Program-made: the position numbers and the translations under genes
Source: Ornithodoros turicata
Taxonomy: Eukaryota; Arthropoda; Arachnida; Ixodida; Argasidae
Assembly (NCBI RefSeq): GCF_037126465.1
Contig: NC_088201.1
Span: 22,924,550 to 22,988,549 of the forward strand
DNA: 64,000 nt
Direction of reading: 5' to 3'
Notes under the pieces: generated by a model
What the model was told of the DNA's origin: nothing
Databases searched by the model: none
The model's input: the letters and a program-made list of their open reading frames with translations, nothing else
Shown here: piece after piece, positions 33,416 to 45,430 of the stretch
Layout of the letters: each line of letters opens with the position of its first letter
Numbering within the stretch: position 1 is the first letter of the stretch

Positions 33416-35500
33416 CTCAATAGTTACACTCAATCAGTCTAAATAAATGCATTGCATTTAGTAACAGCTATTCAAAAAAAAAGAAAAAAAGAAGAAGAAG
33501 GAAGCTCCTAAAACTCCTTGAACTCCGTCTTTATATATAAATGAACAAGATACAATGAGAGGAACTTGACGCGCGAGAAGGTCTCCGGAGCACAAATTCC
33601 GTCTCATAATGCGCTGATTATTACCCGGAAACATCAATACTATATTTTTAGACACTCCTTGGTTTTCACAGGGTACTTCAAATTACACCAGACCTTTCGT
33701 TCAGCGTAGAGTCACTAGTTCAGCGGAGAATCCCCAGCGACCCGGAACTTTTTCCTTATCTTCGTCAGTAGGCCTCCCTTTGTTCGCCGTGCAAAAACAG
33801 ATGGATACAGGTTTTGGGTCATCCCACGCGCAACCAGCAAGGAGTGTCGAAAGATGGAAAATCCAGGGAACCGGTATCGAAAAATTGGGCGCACCTCAAA
33901 ATAAAGTGATCGAAATCCCCGTTGAAAAATAAACTACTGTAAATAAATGTTATCTGGCTATAAAATGCACAGTTGTGCGCGGGAAACTGCCAAAGCGCAC
34001 TTAGACTAACCTAAAAATGAAAATGCAAACGCCGGACTTTTACTAACCTGATGACAAATTAACGAACGTGCTGTTCCATCGCGTCCGCCCGGCTAAGCCT
34101 AAGCCACCAAAAATGTGGCTCTACATACATACATGTCTTTCATCCCTAATCCCCAACCCTTTTTCAAGTAATAATTGATGTCAAATAATAAACATTTTTG
34201 ACAAATAAATCAGTCAAATGAATAAATGACATCTTTGGATGACGCCTACTGGGTGGTGCTCCTATATCGCATATCGTATCTCCTGTATAGGTTCCTATTG
34301 TAGGTCAGACACAGACTTTGCAGTTGTTCTCTTATACTTTCGATGTCCATGAACCGTACCTTCAGCAGAAGCGGAGTTGTTCCGGCCATGAAACGATGAA
34401 TAAATAGGTGTACAGCTTTCATTGTACATAAACATCGACACAGAAAAGATGCAGGGGACAACTGCAAAACCCGTGTCTGGCCAACAGTAGAAAAATACTA
34501 GCATCCAGAGGACGATATCACTAGCGAACTAGTGCAGCGAATTATATCGATTTTATGTTACCCATTGAATTAAATTTCAAATCAGTAGAGCGAATGGTAA
34601 CACTTGGTCGGCTGTGATGTGCTCAATCGGCTATCTGCAACTACGGCACTGTATTTTTGGCAGCGCAGGTGCTTGCGGGACCATTTTTCCCGTCCACACA
34701 ACCAGGGACCTTTTTTTTTCTTATACCCCGCGAATTTCGAGATCGTGGATTTCGCAACCGGAAATATCGAGGTCCTCCCGAAAACTTCAGAAGTTTGGAA
34801 CTGACTGATGCGTGCACTCTTAGCGAAAAGAAAAGGAAACGGCGAATTATTATTATGGGAGGCGACGGTAGAATTTCTAGCATTTTATCAGCATTAGGAA
34901 CATTACAGTACAGTCCTGTTTAAAGTTACTGTAAAGAATGAATGTAAAGCCCGGCTCGCACTAACCGGAAATACGAGAGGTTTTCGTTAGCCTTATGAAA
35001 CAGTTCAAACAGTTGACTGAGTCCGCACAAACTCGAACCGGCAAAATCGGGCAAACTGATGTTTCACGTCAAGCTAATAAACTCGTCTCACTCTTCTATA
35101 TGCGCACCATGCGCAGAGAGAGAGAAAAGAAGAGGGTTGTTGGTCTCAGTGTGCTTTCTCTTTACATTACACAGGCTCAGGTGATAATCCCTTTACGAGC
35201 AGCTAAGCAACCTTTTGTGCTGGCCTCCAAAGCAATGAGAAGAGAGAGAAAGATTATGCAGGAACCAGCATTGCTGCGCATGCGCACCGCTTGCTCGGCG
35301 GATGGATACGGTCCGCGCGGTTTCTTTTTTGCGTCACCAGATGGCGCCACAGAGTGACATGCTTTCAGTCGGAGTGTATGTGTACTCATGTTTCATGCTT
35401 TTTTATAAAAACGAAACGTGGTAGACATATAAATTTGGTGTCTATCGATTCCTGAAATATTTCGAGAGAAAGTAAATGAGAAGATTGGGAAGTAAAAGAA
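33416..35500. other. No gene recognised; contains the right flanking repeat
   Basis: 33,618-33,880 is the diverged partner of 18,476-18,780. An oligo-A/AAG run lies at about 33,474-33,502. Short frames near 34,246-34,500 and 34,995-35,357 show no domain. Confidence 0.4.
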
Positions 35501-35973
35501 TAGGAAGTAAATGGCAACACACACATACTCGTGCACACCGCAAAATGTGGATGAAAAATAAAAACACGAAAATAATTGATTTGGACGTTCACAATACAAT
35601 TACATGTATAGGCTGCCATGACCAAGGAGATGGTGTCACAAGATTGGAAGTATTTTGAAAAGCTCATACTTTGATGAACATTCCAGAGTGCTGCTAAGAT
35701 AGACGCCATGAACTGCAAGAACTTTCGCGATCGTCACACTGGTCTCAAGGATATGGTGTCACAAGATTGGAAGCATTTTGAAAAGCTCATACTTTGATGA
35801 ACATTCCAGAGTGCTGTTTAGATAGACGCCATGAACTGCAAGAACTTTCGCGATCGTCACACTGGTCCCCTCCCCTTTATTATGTTCTCCTTGGATTTGC
35901 ACGATTTGCGTGAGTCGGTCCGTGGCAGGGGGGCTCGTGCTCCCCTAGCTCCCCGTGGCAACGCCACTGCTTC
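35501..35973. mobile_element. Damaged hAT copy related to the 43,849-44,261 element, with internal 123-bp duplication
   Basis: 35,505-35,650 and 35,850-35,973 align in order with 43,925-44,261: the GTGCACA…GCAAA block, GGACGTTCACAAT, GGTGTCAC, and TTGCACGATTTGCGTG. The copy ends GTGGCAACGCCACTG, a variant of the TGGCTACGCCACTG terminus. A 123-bp block starting TGGTGTCACAAGATTGG is repeated in tandem at 35,631 and 35,754. I could not find the left terminus. Confidence 0.6.
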
Positions 35974-36389
35974 CAGTACAAGGATGCTGAATTCAAACAA
36001 TATTTTTTTAACCCTGTGATGCAGAAAGCAGCGCTTTGCTTCCAGATACAGGGCACCCCCCCCTCACACACACACACTTTTTTTTTTCAACAATGAGAAC
36101 GGATAATAAACAATCGTGCTTATTGGAGAAGCCTAGCTCTGGTTCGTATGTGCATCATGAGAAACGCTCAATCCGCATAACCAATGTTGTCTATATATAT
36201 GCATTTACGTCCTAAAGAAAGAAAAATTGATTACGTATCTCGCGTTGACATATTTGTTATTCCACTACAGCTGTCAGCCTGCAAAAAGCAACACATACTC
36301 TATGTAGCCCCTGTGACCCCCTAAAAAGGAAAAAAAATGATAACGTCCGACATGAATCTTACTTTTTACAAAATTTCCTTGTGTATGTA

Positions 36390-36850
36390 CAGGGTGTTTA
36401 TTTTTATCCTTTACAGAATTTTTATTAAAAAGCTATGAGAGCAGCACAGATGTCGTTTTTGTAAATTGAGTCATACGGCCAGGCGGACATCCTCTGGAAG
36501 AGAATATGTAACTGCAAGATGATTAAGTATCTAGAGTACATTAATTAACTCTTCAATTAGGGATTTCTGAGCAAAAGCGAGATAGCAGAACGGGAGACGT
36601 TCCTCGCTGAAATCCATTCTATCTTTTAAAAATGCAATGCAGAAAAGAGCGCGTGCCGGGATATATCCATCGCTGAATTTCTGTATGCAAATGATCCGAA
36701 ACCGAAAAAGCGCGCCTCAAGAACGCATCATCTGCCGACGGAAGTTTATCTGGGCTGGAAAGCAGTTTATCCGGCCAGCAGATCGGCACCTACACCAATC
36801 ATCGCCATCGCTCCAGATCACGTGGCCCTCTGACGTGAAATGAGCGCTGT
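36390..36850. repeat. Possible repeat starting TACAGGGTGTTT; otherwise no gene
   Basis: TACAGGGTGTTTATTTTTAT at 36,389 resembles the ACAGGGTG starts common to insect and arachnid dispersed repeats. The other end and a duplication were not found. Confidence 0.25.
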
Positions 36851-37699
36851 GCTCCGTGCGTTCCCGGTCGCCGCGGTTTCGACTCATTTCCATATCATAA
36901 TTCGGGGATGGATATTTTAACGCACGTGCGTGTTTCAGGATTTGTTAAGAGGGGATTTCACGGGTCTTCACGTCGTCAATATGAACCAGCTAGTCTGCGC
37001 CCTCTTCGTTGAAACCTTCGCACTGCGACCAACGAAAGGAGATGCTCACTGTGAAATCGCACGCACTAGCTCGTGCGAGCGTCTCTCGCTTCAGGAAGTA
37101 AAGTGTGTGTGTTTTGCGAGTTCGAACTTGGTCAACGAACACAACGATTTGGACTCTGTACGCACGGTGAATATTTGTGTCAGACTATTGACTCAGTACG
37201 ATGTTTCAAATAAATGTGTATTTTGTCCAAAATTTGCCTAGTAGTTCTGGAATACGGAATAACGAGCGTCGGGCATGAAAACCAGTAAAAGTAAAAGCCG
37301 ATGGTAGCCAGTACGGAGCCGAAAGGCGAGCCAAACTGAGAGACTCCTGATTGGCCGAATGGTAGGCATCATAGTTCATTTTCATTGGTTGCATGCCCAG
37401 TGTTGCCTGAATTATCTCAAACTATGGGCTCTATGGGGAGCTGTGGGAGCCTGGGTCATATGGTCACGCGTATAACTAGACTGCATCGATGCGCACTAGG
37501 CGGTAGCCGACTGAATAGCGGACTTGGCGAGATTTGGAACGAGACTTAACATGGCGGCACTTCCGGTTAGACAGCTAGGTATGAAACTCGCGAGTTCCTT
37601 TGCGGACTAAAGTGAGGCGCTGCGAGCCTTTCGCGTCATCAAATGTCATGAAACGTCAAAATTTTTACGTGGAAGCGCGAGTTCTCTACCGAGAGCATC

Positions 37700-37760
37700 C
37701 CATTGGCTCCTGCGGCCGCTCCCCCGGTATGCGAGCGCTCATTGGTCGGTTTGAAATTAT
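37700..37760 (+). promoter_or_regulatory. Paired inverted CCAAT boxes with CHR-like TTTGAA
   Basis: ATTGG occurs at 37,702-37,706 and 37,741-37,745. GCGGCCGCTCCCCC lies between them, and TTTGAA follows at 37,750-37,755. CpG-rich sequence comes after. Two spaced NF-Y sites next to a CHR-type motif are typical of TATA-less cell-cycle promoters in animals. The match is by motif only. Confidence 0.35.
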
Positions 37761-37836
37761 AACCTTTTCGTGGCGCGCGGAAGCCGGCACCGCCGTGTCT
37801 GGGGTGCCGGAGCAGCTCGCCGTAAAGTTTCGAAAT

Positions 37837-38260
37837 ATGGTACAGCAGGGACGCACGCAAAGCATATTTGACGGTACCACTTTGGATGGTTTTTAGTGCC
37901 CGTCGATACCGACTCTGAAACACTCGAATCCTCTTGGATACGTCTGCAAGTAAATTCAGTGATAGATAAGTGGAAGGCAGGTCTGCTTCGCTTGCTTGGT
38001 GCGACAACGATTCAAGAAGGATCAATGCTGTGTTTTTCCACTCGATGGCAGGTAAGTCAGTTCCTATTCCATTCTGCCGCTTAGCGTAGCATAGCATAGC
38101 ACCACACCTGTGGCATATACGCAACATTTCGGCCGATAGAATTTTAGTTTTCACGTTTTCTGATCCTGTTCTGGCCTTTCTTGCTCAGGTATCAACTAGG
38201 CACTGCTCAACTCATATCTGCTTCAGAAAAGCATCTGCATGGATGCAGAAGAATGGATAA
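37837..38260 (+). CDS. Candidate small two-exon gene, frame interrupted
   Basis: From ATG 37,837 the frame reads MVQQGRTQSIFDGTTLDGF then TAG. Shifting by one base at the T5 run (37,889-37,893) continues VPVDTDSETLESSWIRLQVN, SVIDKWKAGLLRLLGATTIQ, …FSTRWQ up to CAG/GTAAGT at 38,051. A plausible phase-0 acceptor (TTTCTTGCTCAG) opens 38,189-38,260, ending in TAA. AATAAA follows at 38,588-38,593, in a CCGAGAAATAAAGCACC context that looks like a real mRNA 3' end. The frame break could be an intron boundary I misplace, an indel error or pseudogenisation. A 171-codon frame on the opposite strand overlaps. The function is unknown. Confidence 0.35.
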
Positions 38261-38587
38261 GCCACTCTGAGTGGTTGGAACATCATCTTTCGGCTTAGCA
38301 GCTGCACAGGTTCCTTTGTGACGGGTCAGCCTTGACATGTGACACTACACTAGCAGCAAAGGGATGTGGACATGTTTCCTGTCATGCTGGATTTGTAAAT
38401 GTGTGTGCCTGTGCAGTGAATTTACTGATCTACTGTGAAATCTTCCACGTGACACATCAGCTAACAGTGAATGCGAAGTTGCTTCAGCATATTACTCGAA
38501 CTTCAGAAACAATGTTCATGTCAAGTTCGTGTTTGGCGCAGATACAGAAGACTGCGTATGTGTGATTTGGAAATACCAATCCCGAGA

Positions 38588-38593
38588 AATAAA
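38588..38593 (+). terminator. Poly(A) signal AATAAA
   Basis: AATAAA is followed by a CACCTTGTGCAACAG cleavage-region-like sequence. It would end the candidate gene at 37,837. Confidence 0.35.
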
Positions 38594-38904
38594 GCACCTT
38601 GTGCAACAGAAAGAGCCAAAGCTTCCGCGTTTTATTTATTTCACTGGATGCGAACGAAAACCCAGAACTGCCAAAGCGGGGGAGAGAACAGAGAGGAAAG
38701 GGAAAAAGAACGCCTCGGCAGCGTCGCTTTACGTCACCCGTCACCCAGGGAGACAAAATGAAACAAAGCAAAAAAACTACTCTACCGAGGCCCAACGATT
38801 GGCAGGACGTCAGAGGTCACGTGAGTTTTTCCCTACAATAGAAATATACTACACGTTCATTCCCCTGGCTAGGCGGTCCTCTAACCGGGGCATTGGAACG
38901 CAGC

Positions 38905-38962
38905 CTAGGTAAGGGGACGACAAAAGGGTCGGATAGTGTTGAGATAGTGCGTGTGTCCACTC
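38905..38962 (+). repeat. Dispersed repeat, inverted partner at 48,461-48,518
   Basis: GGGGACGACAAAAGGGTC then TTGAGATAGTGCGTGTGTC is found in reverse complement near the exon at 48,304. Next to it (38,950-39,030) a short motif, GGACATCTCGGTAC, is repeated. Confidence 0.55.
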
Positions 38963-39399
38963 GGTATACGGACGTTTCGGTACAGGACATCTCGGTACCA
39001 TCGGTAGACGGACATCTCGGTACAAGTCCTGCGCGGGACGCGGAGAGCATGTGTGTTCGCCAGTCGAGTTTGTAAAATCCGGGTTAAATCCTGTGCGGAA
39101 TAAATAATCTTACCGACGTGTTTTTGTAACAAACACCAAGGCTATTTAAATGAATGGAAAACACTTCTGCTCATTTCTACTTACAACGTACCAAATGCTA
39201 TGCATATGAAGAAATACAAGGAGGAGAACACTGCGAATAATTAGTCTATGCTTCGAAATTTATTTTTAGGGTGGCTGCTTCCCTGGAGGAAGGGAACAAA
39301 TGGGATATCAATTATGTAACACAATCACATTTATGAACTATACAGCTAATTTCTGTCGAAGTTTGGTCGACTGTACTATATACGCATCTTGCAGTAAAG

Positions 39400-39610
39400 T
39401 AAAGTATATATATTAGGATATATTATTATCCGAATATTAGGATTTTTTCGAATATTGAAGCGAATACTTGTGTATTCGATTTGAATTCCGAATCGAATGT
39501 AGAATACTACATGTATACTGGAATTTCGAATCGAAGCAATTGTTGTTCCAAACCGATATTGGAATAGTTCCGAAACTGCGCTCATAGCCCGTAAACGCCA
39601 GAAGAGAGGG
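39400..39610. repeat. TTCGAAT-rich palindromic cluster
   Basis: Many overlapping TTCGAAT, CGAATATT and ATTCGAAT words give dense short palindromes. This is typical of decayed hAT subterminal regions; no ends identified. Confidence 0.35.
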
Positions 39611-40179
39611 TATAAAACAAAAAAGGGTCATTCCAGCTCAAATGTCCCAATGGCGTGGCTCGACAATCGCCAATTTTCGTGAAAAAAATATACGTCCTTC
39701 TCACTGACGTACATACGTTCTGTGTGAAATCTTTCTTTCGGGATCCGCACAGAATCACCGCTAGGGGCTTCGAACTTCCGCTCCGAACACAAAACCGTAA
39801 TGCGTTTGAGCAGGCGCAGCGGGTGAACAGCGTTACATGTCCGAAAAGTTCAAACTAGTTATCATCGGATTTGCAGTTGCCGCGAGTGGAGAAATAGCGA
39901 GCTACGCTTCCGCAAAAGAGGCGAAAATCGAACGAATACAACATTTTTCTAAAAAAAACACCATGCGCAGAGATTGCTAAGTTATATTTTTTATTTGTAG
40001 GGTCCTACCAGTGCATTCCACCAAAAAAGTTTGATGCCAGAAAATTAAACTGAAATTAAATTAAACAGAAAATTAAATTAAAATATCTTCTTTGATTAAA
40101 CGTTGTGACCGTTTCTCGTTTTGATATGGTATTGTGTAGCTATTATTTCTCTACATGTTGGAGAATACGTCTGTTAGGT

Positions 40180-40740
40180 TATGTGTTGATTTTAATTATT
40201 TCCTTATGTCTGCGCTATTCACTTCATAAGAAACTGATTATTTGTGTCATGTTGGAATATTAAACTAGTAAGCAATGTGATGAATGTTGATTTTATGTTT
40301 TCTTTCAGAATCAGATGGCTGGGTATAGTGAATAGAATATTATATTCTTTACATGTACTGTGTTGCATTTTGTTTCTTCTGTTTCAGGTCGTGAAGGATT
40401 TCGGCTCGGTTTTTCTCCTTCATCTGATTGGCATCACAATTGGCATTACAATTCCCAGTTATGTGTTGATTCTAATTATTTCCTTATGTCTGCGCTATTC
40501 ACTTCATAAGAAACTGATTATTTGTGTCATGTTGGAATATTAAACTAGTAAGCAATGTGATGAATGTTGATTTTATGTTTTCTTTCAGAATCAGATGGCT
40601 GGGTGTAGTGAATAAAATATTATATTCTTTACATGTACTGTCTTGCATTTTGTTTCTTCTGTTTCAGGTCGTGAATGATTTCGGCTCGGTTTTTCTCCTT
40701 CATCTGATTGGCATCACAATTGGCATTAAAATTCCCAGCA
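40180..40740. repeat. 280-bp tandem duplication
   Basis: The block from TTATGTGTTGATT (about 40,180) through GGCATTACAATTCCCA is repeated from about 40,460, with roughly 97% identity by eye. Frames in both copies (MSCWNIKLVSNVMN…) are identical by descent and hydrophobic, with no recognised domain. Related AT-rich words recur at 41,155-41,405. Confidence 0.85.
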
Positions 40741-40844
40741 CTATTGGCTTTAATAAATATATTTTCACTTGTACTTTTTGTGTACATCTATTAGAACTTT
40801 GTAATTAAAACTCCACTATGGTGCTCATGTATAATAATGTTAGA

Positions 40845-41099
40845 TAATAATAATAATAATTGGGTGTTTACATCGCGAGACAACTGAGATCATGAGCGAC
40901 GCCACAGTGGTCGGTCTGTGGATTGCTTTTGCCCACCTGAGGGTTCTTTAACGTGCGATGAAAGCTCATTACACTGCACCCCGTATTTAACGTCCCTCGC
41001 GGAAGACGGCGTGTCTAAGCAACTTGTACCCTGCCACCAAGTTGCTGGCGTCCTCGGCCGGGTTCGAACCCGCCATCTCGGGATCAGAAGGCGAACACG
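40845..41099 (-). mobile_element. tRNA-derived SINE with (ATT)n tail, copy 1
   Basis: It is flanked by perfect 14-bp duplications ATAATAATGTTAGA (40,831-40,844 and 41,100-41,113). On the minus strand it begins near CTTCTGATCCCGAGATGGCG, carries the B-box GGGTTCGAACCC, and ends in ATT repeats. A second copy is at 51,463-51,703. Confidence 0.85.
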
Positions 41100-41113
41100 A
41101 TAATAATGTTAGA

Positions 41114-43380
41114 CTTTTTATAATAAAACTTTTAATTTTGATTGTAATCATATTGATTAAAAATATCTTCTTTGATTAAAATGTGCTACTCCTTCTGCTT
41201 AATTGAAAACTTGCGTGATTATCACAAATAAAAAATTGTGATACCCCTTCAATACTATTGCATCATGCCTGTAATAAGTATTGTTACGTGTATTGTGTTT
41301 CTTCTGCATCAGAGTTTTTTTTTTTGGCTAAGTTTTTCTCCTTCACACAGAGTCATAACATAATTCCCGACACTAATGACTTTAATAAATATATTTTCAC
41401 TTGTACTTTTGTGTATGGCTATCCTTTGCATGTAAACTGCCTACTACACACCTGTTGTAGCGGGGGAAAAAATTGCGATTGAAGTCGGCACAGATTGAAA
41501 AATGATGAAAGAAGTCGGCCCTGGCTGAAAAATGTGAGCGGGTAAGCGCGCACGCAGCCCTCCGGCCACGCTCCGCCCGCCGGTAAGAGCCTCCACCCGA
41601 GCGCCGCCTGCCGGCCAAGGAAGAAATAATGAACAAAAATACACGAAAAAATACACGAACGAAGTCGGCCAAGGCTCAAAAATGTCGAAAGAAGTTGGCC
41701 CAGGCTGAAAAATGTGAGATGGTAAGCGCGCACGCAGCCCTCCCCCCGCCGATAAGCGCATGGAAAACCCTCCGCACACGCGCCGCGCAGGGAAAAATAC
41801 GCACAGGGCTCAGGACAGGGCCCAGGGGTCCAGTGTTCTAACTCGCCTGGGTTTTATTTCGGCACCCCCTTTTACTACTAACGTGGCAGAGACAACAAGG
41901 CGGCAAGAGTGACTGACCCTGATTTTGCACACCCCGACGACACCAAATCTTCTCTCACTTTCTCGGGTTCCGATTTTTTCACCATGTACCAGCTGGCCTG
42001 CACCCTTGCCCTTTTGCCACCACATCTTCACCAGGCCATGGACGATGGCGTGGCAGACGAGCTCTGAAGACGACCTCGGCAGTGACCTACGCGGCCGGCT
42101 TTCCATGCTGTGGCTTTCGGTTGCTGCTTCCGTGGATCTTCGTCCGCTCTGGTCTCCATTCTTGGTCCACTGCCGGGTCAAACAATAGCGGAAACGGCGA
42201 CTTGACGGCAGGCCTACCGTCCCACTTGGAGGCTCGGTCCCAGGGGCTCGGCTGCCGCCCTCGTCGATCCGTCTTCTTCGCTCTCCACGTCGTCATCGGG
42301 ACCACCTCTTTCCGGTCAGTCACCGCCAGCTGGGCCTTCAGGTCGTAACTTCGGTTGCCCGGACGTCAGCGCTGATAGAAGGAGACTTCGGGCGACGAAC
42401 CCTCAGGTCGAAGGTGGGTTCATCAAGGCGCCGCCGTCGTCCATCTCCTTCCGGGCATCCGTCCGGGCTCCCGCTCTTGATCACATGTCCACGACTCCTC
42501 GCTGGTTCCGACCCTCGACGCAAAAAAACTGCGACTGACTGTTTCGGCGAGTGTCTCACTCTCTCTCTCTCTCTCGAAGTCATCCATGGTTCATATAACC
42601 TTCCCACGCCATGTCACAGTCCGGGTCAGTCACGTACGCAAAACCAAGAACACATGTGGGTCCGACACTGCATTCTAAGAACGCTGTTATTTCCACCGCT
42701 TCCGTTAACATAGTTATGCTGCCTTCTACACAAAGCCGCCCCTATATGAGAAAACAACACTGTCTAAAGGGGAGCAGATGTTACCCTTCCCACGGAGAGA
42801 CACTGCGTACATGTCAACTAAAGTTTTATGGCTTTTAACTGTGGGGGAACACGAGCTCTTGCGAACGTTTCAAAGTAACAGGGCGCGCTGTCCCTTTGAT
42901 GTTAGAAAACTGAAAAGAAAAAAAGTCTGTGAAATCAATTTTATCAAGAAGCTCGGACCGTCACATCTTCAACTGCCATTATGTCCACCCCAAGCAGTAA
43001 ACAAATAAAAATAAAAATAACACTAGCGTTGTCATACTGCGTCAGTAGATAAAACAAACCCTAGAAACGGTTCGGTATAGGAAACGTCGGTCAATGAACT
43101 CGTTGCCTTGTGAACTGACCGAAACCAGTGTATGAAAAAAGATGCTTTGGCTATTCTATTTTTACGTTGGAGAGCTTTATTTCATGAATACTAACCTATG
43201 CGTTTGACAGTTACAGTACAATCAAAGTATGGAATGCGCATAACGAGGTAACGTTTAGGCAATAAAATCCTGAAGAACGGAACAGAGCTGCATTCTTTCT
43301 GTATTGACATCTTTGCTCCTATTTCGGCACGTTTCTATTTCAGTTACAAATATGTTTTCATGTTACGTATATGGTTTTAG
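41114..43380. other. No gene recognised; 185-bp duplication and GC-rich block
   Basis: 41,476-41,560 recurs at 41,661-41,745 (GAAGTCGGC…GGCTGAAAAATGTGAG…GTAAGCGCGCACGCAGCCC). 41,800-42,600 is GC-rich. On the minus strand AATAAAACCCAGGCGAGTTAG (about 41,838-41,858) could be the poly(A) part of an LTR, but I could not find paired LTRs. A (TC)n run lies at 42,560-42,573. Confidence 0.4.
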
Positions 43381-43643
43381 GTATACTGGCAATGCGGTCT
43401 AAAAGCCCAGTGCCAAGCTAGGGTTCACACGATCAACGAAGAGGTAGTTCACAGAGTCAACGAGAATACCCATGCAACAGACAACCTCAAGTCGGAATCT
43501 CTCTTGGCTTACGCAGCAATCAAAGAGAAGGCGCGCAATACAGATGAAACAAACCAAAACGTCATCAGAACGTTGATGTACGAGGTCACTCCAGATTCTC
43601 GGCCTTACCCTCCTTCGAGGGACACAATGAGAAGAACGCTCAG
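43381..43643 (+). pseudogene. MULE transposase gene, FLYWCH-containing exon
   Basis: It follows 'atggttttag'. It reads VYWQCGLKAQCQARVHTINE then EVVHRVNENTHATDN, the Y-W-x-C…C-x-A-R…H-x-H second half of a FLYWCH zinc finger. Next comes LAYAAIKEKARNTDETNQNV, the linker typical of animal MULE proteins. It ends CTCAG/GTAAGT in phase 2, matching the next exon. The exon with the first half of the finger was not found. The exon itself is open. Confidence 0.8.
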
Positions 43644-43848
43644 GTAAGTCTCCTAATATTAATAGTCAACCTCTGGTATTGCCATCAGTAGAAGATATCC
43701 AACGTGTCTGTCATCCACATTACCTCTGCGCAGGAGGAACAGGGTCCGTGAACACAGGCCGCATGCTCTCCCGAGAAGCGTCGGAGAACTGGCAATCTAT
43801 CCGGAGTACGTGAACAAAAGTGACGGATCGAGGTTTCTGCTTTACCAC

Positions 43849-44261
43849 CAGTGGCGTAGCCAGACCTCCAAGGTAGGGGGTGCTGGCCACGAAAACACGC
43901 CCCCTCCCCCACGCTGATCCTGCGTGCGACAACACACACATACTTGTGCACACTGCAAAGTGCGGATAAAAAAAAGAGTTGAGTTGGACGTTCACAATCT
44001 GATTACATGCATACACTGTCATGACCAATGAGGTGGTGTCACGAGATGGGAGTATTTTGAAAAGTTCATACTTTGAAACCCATTTGCTGCTTAGATAGAC
44101 ACCATAAACTGCAAGCACTTTCGCGACCATCACACTGCCCCCCCCCCTTAACACACACACACATTATTTTCTCCTCGAATTTGCACGATTTGCGTGGGTC
44201 GGTCCGTGGCAGGTAAGGGGGCGGGGGGGTGGCTCGTAGCCCCCCCGTGGCTACGCCACTG
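43849..44261. mobile_element. 413-bp hAT MITE in the MULE gene
   Basis: Ends are CAGTGGCGTAGCCA and the inverted TGGCTACGCCACTG. The 8-bp duplications TTTACCAC (43,841-43,848 and 44,262-44,269) are perfect. Removal restores the MULE reading …FLLYHSGCGSS. A decayed relative is at 35,501-35,973. Confidence 0.92.
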
Positions 44262-45172
44262 TTTACCACTCAGGATGCGGAAGCAGTGAAAGGATATTAC
44301 TATTGCCGTGCGCTCATCGCACTATTGGTTACCCGATGGAACATTTAATTGCCCCCACATAATTGCCCCACAGCTCTTTTTTCAGCTGTACTCCATTCAC
44401 TGCAAGGTCAACGGCTCTGTTATTCCAGCTGCTTCTGTGTTAACGACCCACAAGACTAGTGCAGCATATATATACGCACACTCACAGTCTTGAAGAACGA
44501 GCTCGAATATCAGCCAGATATTGTTCTGCTCGACTTCGAGCTTGCCGCTATAAACGCCTTCCAGCGTGTATTCCAAGGCATCGTGATTCGTGGGTGCTTT
44601 TTCCACATGTCGCAGTGTATTTATAGGAAGGTGCAACATCTGGGTCTTCAAAAGTTATGTACAGCTGACTCTGACATTCGCCTAAAGGTCCGGATGATTG
44701 CTGCTTTGCCTCTGGTTCCGGAAGATGACGTTCTACTTGCGTTTGATGCTTTGGCAGAATGAATGCCCAACGATCTCCTGCCTGTCCTCGATTACTTCGA
44801 GGACAACTTCATTGGCCGAAGAACTGGACAAGGCAGAAGGGTGGTGGTGGTGCTGGTGAAAGTGCCATTGTCGGCCTCACATAGGTGGGCAACGTCACGA
44901 CTGACGCCCTGGGATCCGCGGTTCCCTGTAGCAGTATGGAACCACTAGTCTGCTCTGGCTTGTGATCCAAAGACGACGAACAGCGTAGGATGGCATCGTG
45001 GATTCCAGACGCGAGTTCAATGATCTCATCCTACAATTTGGAAGTTCCTCAATGTCTTGCACAGAGAAGACGCCATGAACTTGCACCGTTTAGAGCGTAT
45101 CCAAATGGGTCAACACGAAAGGCATCCGAAAAGATACAGTGACTGCGCTGAGAGACTGAAGACCCCGGCAAG

Positions 45173-45430
45173 CAGAGCCGTAGCGACGGGGGTGCGAGAG
45201 GGGCAGCCGCCCCGGGCGCCCTCGCTAGAGAGGGCGCCGAACTGCAGGCCCTCGCAGGTTAGTTGGACATTATAAAGCGGGAATGAGGAAAATTTGAATT
45301 TACGATCTTGGTAGTGCAAAGAAGTGTTTTCTTTTCTTTGTTTACAGAGCTTCTGGCGACAACGGGAGGTGTGATGGGGCGCTTCAGATTTGGCCTGCCC
45401 CGGGCGCAAACTCGCCTCGCGACGGCTCTG
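45173..45430. mobile_element. 258-bp hAT MITE in the MULE gene
   Basis: Ends are CAGAGCCGTAGCGACGGG and the inverted CTCGCGACGGCTCTG. The 8-bp duplications CCGGCAAG (45,165-45,172) and CTGGCAAG (45,431-45,438) match at 7 of 8. Inward, GGGGCAGCCGCCCCGGGCGC and CTGCCCCGGGCGC are also mirrored. The MULE frame resumes directly after it. Confidence 0.88.

Noticed and set aside
37639..38154. 171-codon minus-strand frame
   Set aside because: It crosses the promoter-like motifs and opposes a plus-strand frame with strong donor and poly(A) signals. No domain is visible, though it cannot be fully excluded.
41800..42720. A minus-strand LTR retrotransposon end
   Set aside because: AATAAA and a GC-rich leader-like block are suggestive, but no second LTR, primer-binding site or pol domain was found.
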